From assembly GCA_020052215.1 (NCBI GenBank), contig JAGVPN010000269.1, forward strand, positions 1 to 7,734: 7,734 nucleotides of DNA, read 5' to 3'. Numbering within the stretch: the first letter of the stretch is position 1; every line of letters begins with the position of its first letter. The notes under the pieces are model-generated. The model did no database searches. It saw nothing but the letters and a program-made list of their open reading frames with translations, and was not told where the DNA came from. The position numbers were made by a program, and so were the translations under genes. This DNA comes from Syntrophobacterales bacterium (lineage in GTDB: Bacteria; Desulfobacterota; Desulfobaccia; Desulfobaccales; 0-14-0-80-60-11). Of the stretch, positions 4,936 to 7,734 are shown one piece after another.

Positions 4936-4995
4936 GGAAAGGAGCTGACGGTGAAAAGATTGCTTATCCTGGCTGTGCTGGTCATGGCGGCGGTG
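4933..4995 (+). repeat. Leader segment of the porin gene, shared with 2676-2738
   Basis: This includes the GGAAAGGAGCT ribosome-binding site, the GTG at 4951 and the first codons of the porin. Fifty of 63 positions match the asparaginase leader with the start codons aligned. Its left edge coincides with the break in the antitoxin remnant. Confidence 0.45.
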
Positions 4996-6348
4996 GGCCT
5001 CCTGGGGAGCGGCGCCCCGGTGTGGGGGCAGGAGGCCCTGCGGCTGAAGCGCCTGCCTCCCACCTCGGTGGAGGAAAGCCAGACGTCCATAGATTTGACC
5101 TTTAAAAAGCCCGTGGAGAAGCCGCCGCTTCCCAGCAACACCCTGAAAGAGAAGCTGAAAGAACAACTGAAGGACCTGCCGCCGGTTATTCGGGACGCCA
5201 CCCTGGAGGTCAAACCCCGCACCTATTACCTCTTACGCAAAAATTACGACAACAGCCACAGCGAGGCCTGGGCCCTGGGGGGCGCCCTGGAGTTTAAATC
5301 GGGCTATCTTTGGGACCATTTCGCCGTGGGCGCGGCGGGCTATACTGCCGACCATCTCTACGCCCCTCCCGGCCGGCCCGGCACCCTGCTCCTCAAACCC
5401 CCTCAGAACAATATCAACGTGTTGGGCCAGGTTTATGGCGAAGTCAAAATCAACGATCATGTGGTCTTGGACCTCTTCCGCAAGGCCTACGACACCCCCT
5501 ACATCAATCAGCATGACAACCGCATGGTGCCCCAAACCTTCGAGGCCTACACCGCCAGGGCCCATATCGGCGGGAAGGACGGCGCGCCGGAGTTCCGCGG
5601 TGGCGGCGGCTATTTTACCCGGATAAAGACCCGGGATTCCACCCAGTTCGTCCCGATGTCCGTGGCGGCCGGCGTCAATAACCGGGACCGGGGAGTGGCG
5701 GTGGGCGGCGCCGCCCTGGAAACCAAACAATATTCCCTGGGCGCCATCAATTACTATTCCCAGGACATTATTAATATCTTCTACCTGGAAGGCAAATACA
5801 CCCTGCCGCATGAAAGCGGCTTAGGCTTTCAACTGGCCGCCCAGTTAACCGACCAGGAGAGCACGGGGAGCAATCTGCTTTACGGACGCCCCTTTTCCAC
5901 CCGGCAATTCGGCCTGCGGGGGAACCTGAGCTACCAGGGGGCCATGCTGACCCTGGCCTATACCAACAACGCCATCGGCGGGGCGGACATGTTCGAGAGC
6001 TGGGGGAGCTATCCGGGTTACACCAGCGTCCAGTACTCGGATTTCAACAACTCCGGCGAACGGGCCTTCATGATCCAGGGTACCTATAATTTTAAGCACC
6101 TCGGCCTGGAGAGGGTGACGGCCTATGCCTTGTGGGTGCATGGCTGGAACTGGGTCAATCCCGCCACCAGACAGGCGGTTCCCCAGGAGAACGAATTCAA
6201 CCTTGACCTCCAATGGAAGCCCAAGATCGCCTCTCTGGAAGGGTTATGGCTCCGGCTATGCTACGCCCATAACTGGCAGTGGAAAGGCGGCAAAGCGACC
6301 GTGGACGAATTGCGCCTCATCGTCAACTACCATTTCTCGGTCCTTTGA
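4951..6348 (+). CDS. OprD-family outer-membrane porin
   Basis: The chosen product is 465 residues and starts at GTG 4951, preceded by AAGGAG at 4939-4944. This start gives a standard signal peptide (residues 1 to about 26: KRLLILAVLVMAAVGLL, cleavage near VWG-QE). A longer frame opens at ATG 4741 behind GGAGGGAGGAG, but its extra 70 residues are the antisense of the antitoxin remnant and would bury the signal. OprD-like marks include RTYYLLRKNYDN near the start of the barrel, MVPQTFEAYTARA, a Tyr/Gly-rich alternating beta pattern throughout, SDFNNSGERAFMIQGTYNF, and the closing WLRLCYAHNWQW and DELRLIVNYHFSVL. OprD porins are 18-stranded trimeric channels; Pseudomonas members pass basic amino acids, peptides or small carboxylates. 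A charged proline-rich segment (roughly residues 27-85) precedes the barrel, with a possible short coiled helix (LKEKLKEQLKDL). Substrate cannot be told from sequence. The gene appears to be single, with no partner transporter nearby. Confidence 0.85.
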   Translation: MKRLLILAVLVMAAVGLLGSGAPVWGQEALRLKRLPPTSVEESQTSIDLTFKKPVEKPPLPSNTLKEKLKEQLKDLPPVIRDATLEVKPRTYYLLRKNYDNSHSEAWALGGALEFKSGYLWDHFAVGAAGYTADHLYAPPGRPGTLLLKPPQNNINVLGQVYGEVKINDHVVLDLFRKAYDTPYINQHDNRMVPQTFEAYTARAHIGGKDGAPEFRGGGGYFTRIKTRDSTQFVPMSVAAGVNNRDRGVAVGGAALETKQYSLGAINYYSQDIINIFYLEGKYTLPHESGLGFQLAAQLTDQESTGSNLLYGRPFSTRQFGLRGNLSYQGAMLTLAYTNNAIGGADMFESWGSYPGYTSVQYSDFNNSGERAFMIQGTYNFKHLGLERVTAYALWVHGWNWVNPATRQAVPQENEFNLDLQWKPKIASLEGLWLRLCYAHNWQWKGGKATVDELRLIVNYHFSVL

Positions 6349-6454
6349 TAACTCACCTTTCCCACCCAGCAATGGCGCATCGATCCTCCTCGCGCCGAAC
6401 CCCTCTCCCACCTTATTGCTTTACAGCCGGGAGGTGAACGGATAGAATAAACCT

Positions 6455-6490
6455 ATCTGTATAACGTAGTCTATATATTGTAAATTTCCC
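6455..6490 (+). promoter_or_regulatory. Possible promoter region of dxr (AT-rich patch)
   Basis: The 207-base gap between the porin and dxr contains an AT-rich island in otherwise GC-rich DNA, with -10-like hexamers TATAAC (6460-6465) and TATATT (6474-6479). Neither has a good -35 at 16-18 bases, so the exact promoter is uncertain. It would leave a leader of about 70-90 bases, GC-rich and possibly structured. Confidence 0.3.
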
Positions 6491-6555
6491 TACCGGGCCG
6501 GCAAGGCGAAACGCGGCCGGGCGCGGGTAGTGATAAACGAGGGCAGGTTCGCTCC

Positions 6556-7716
6556 ATGAAGCGCCTGGCTATTCTTGGTTCCACCGGCTCCATCGGCCAA
6601 AGCACTTTGGCGGTGGTGGCGGAACACCCCGGTGAGTTTGCGGTGGCTGGGTTGGCCGCCGGCCAGAACCTCAAGGTTCTGGCCGAACAGATACGTCAGT
6701 TTCGCCCGGCGAGGGTGTCGGTGCAAGATGAGACGGTGGCCGCCAAGTTGCGGGAGCTGATGTCCCAGGACGAGGCCCCCGAAATTCTCTGGGGACGGGC
6801 CGGGGTCCGGGAAGTGGCGGTGGCCTCCGGGGCCGATCTGGTGGTTTCCGCCATGGTGGGGGCGGTGGGCCTGGAACCCACCCTGGCCGCCATTGACGCC
6901 GGGTTGCCGGTGGCCCTGGCCAACAAAGAGACCCTGGTGGCCGCAGGTTCCCTGGTAATGGCCGCGGCCCGGGAGCGGGGCGTGCCCATCATCCCGGTGG
7001 ACAGCGAACACAGCGCCATTTTTCAGGCCCTGAATGGCGAACCCCGGGAAGATGTGCGGCAGCTCTGGCTGACTGCTTCCGGAGGACCGTTTCGCACCTG
7101 GGACCTCCCGCGCCTGCGGGGCGCCACCGCGGCCCAGGCCCTGAAACATCCCAACTGGAGCATGGGGCCCAAGATCACCATCGATTCCGCCACCATGATG
7201 AACAAGGCCCTGGAGGTGATCGAGGCGGCGGTGCTCTTCGGCCTGACCGTGGATCAGGTGCGGGTTTTTATCCATCCCCAGAGTATTATTCATTCCCTGG
7301 TGGAGTTTGTGGACGGCTCGGTGATCGCCCAGTTGGGGGTGCCGGACATGCGCCTGCCCATTGCCTATGCCTTGACCTACCCCCGGCGTCTGCCCCTGAA
7401 CTCGCCGCCCCTGGATCTGTGCCAGGTGGGCCGGCTCACTTTCGAGACTCCCGATCTGACCCGTTTCCCGGGGTTGGCCCTGGGATATGCCGCGGCCCGG
7501 GCGGGAGGCACCATGCCCGCGGTGCTCAATGCCGCCAACGAAATGGCGGTGGCCGCCTTTCTTAGCGGCCGCCTCGGTTTTATGGACATCCCCAAAACCG
7601 TTGAAGCCACCATGGACCACCACCAGCCCCAGCCTCTGGAGAGCCTGGAGCAGGTCCTGGCCGTCAACCGCTGGGCCCGGGATTTTGCCCAGGGCTTGAT
7701 CAACCGGGGACTTTAG
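6556..7716 (+). CDS. dxr: 1-deoxy-D-xylulose 5-phosphate reductoisomerase
   Basis: This 386-residue protein is a complete DXR (IspC), which converts DXP to 2-C-methyl-D-erythritol 4-phosphate with NADPH, the first committed step of the non-mevalonate isoprenoid pathway, in the cytoplasm. The NADPH-binding loop is GSTGSIG (8-14); ANKE follows at 122-125. Metal ligands are Asp149 and Glu151 in VDSEHSAIF and Glu220 in NKALEVIEA. The substrate-loop signature HPNWSMGPKITIDSATMMNK (198-217) is intact, as are FIHPQSIIHSLVEF and GVPDMRLPIAYALTYP. Length is close to the 398 residues of E. coli DXR. The ATG at 6556 puts the nucleotide loop at the usual place; only a weak GGGCAGG-like ribosome-binding site (about 6540-6546) precedes it. 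In many bacteria dxr sits between cdsA and rseP; here the upstream gene is a porin and the downstream neighbour lies outside the window. It is probably transcribed from its own promoter. Confidence 0.97.
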   Translation: MKRLAILGSTGSIGQSTLAVVAEHPGEFAVAGLAAGQNLKVLAEQIRQFRPARVSVQDETVAAKLRELMSQDEAPEILWGRAGVREVAVASGADLVVSAMVGAVGLEPTLAAIDAGLPVALANKETLVAAGSLVMAAARERGVPIIPVDSEHSAIFQALNGEPREDVRQLWLTASGGPFRTWDLPRLRGATAAQALKHPNWSMGPKITIDSATMMNKALEVIEAAVLFGLTVDQVRVFIHPQSIIHSLVEFVDGSVIAQLGVPDMRLPIAYALTYPRRLPLNSPPLDLCQVGRLTFETPDLTRFPGLALGYAAARAGGTMPAVLNAANEMAVAAFLSGRLGFMDIPKTVEATMDHHQPQPLESLEQVLAVNRWARDFAQGLINRGL

Positions 7717-7730
7717 CGCCTCTCGGCGCT
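7715..7730. repeat. Small hairpin at the dxr stop codon
   Basis: AGCGCC (7715-7720) pairs with GGCGCT (7725-7730) over TCTC. It overlaps the TAG stop. The window ends four bases later, so it is unclear whether a T-run follows and makes this a terminator. Confidence 0.3.
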
Positions 7731-7734
7731 CCCC

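Noticed and set aside
6490..7623. Minus-strand frame of 377 codons opposite dxr
   Set aside because: It is a shadow of dxr with low-complexity composition.

Overview
The window is GC-rich chromosomal bacterial DNA, apart from one gene close to 50% GC. The gene set fits a Gram-negative bacterium: an exported type II asparaginase, an OprD-like outer-membrane porin, the non-mevalonate enzyme DXR, a CyuA-type cysteine desulfidase and a HigBA toxin-antitoxin pair. The dispersed palindromic repeats and overall style resemble Desulfobacterota (former deltaproteobacteria). That placement is an impression and not a proof.

Layout. 1-348 is the 3' part of a PRC-barrel protein. 349-669 has no gene and holds several palindromes. 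670-1095 is a small, lower-GC protein with a PD-(D/E)XK-nuclease-like signature, bracketed by copies of the same repeat family. 1096-1270 is a second repeat cluster. 1271-2602 is an L-cysteine desulfidase-like protein (CyuA/UPF0597), followed by 2694-3758, a periplasmic L-asparaginase. 3759-4033 is a third repeat cluster ending in a good sigma70-type promoter. 4034-4650 is higB-higA. 4651-4740 is a palindromic spacer. 4759-4935, minus strand, is the C-terminal remnant of a BrnA/RHH-type antitoxin. 4951-6348 is an OprD-family porin. 6349-6555 is an intergenic region with an AT-rich patch. 6556-7716 is a complete dxr (ispC).

How the genes could work together. The porin (entry of small charged or amphipathic solutes), the asparaginase (Asn to Asp plus ammonia) and the cysteine desulfidase (Cys to pyruvate, sulfide and ammonia) would suit amino-acid scavenging, but they do not form one clear operon. 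dxr is a housekeeping isoprenoid gene. The accessory part of the window is a patchwork. HigBA lies between two copies of a 43-bp near-perfect direct repeat, and the right copy is the 3' end of the antitoxin remnant. That remnant breaks off where a stretch begins that resembles the ribosome-binding site and signal-peptide start of the asparaginase gene. I see no tRNA, rRNA, CRISPR array or intact transposase. The most interesting material is this repeat-mediated rearrangement rather than a wholly new enzyme system.
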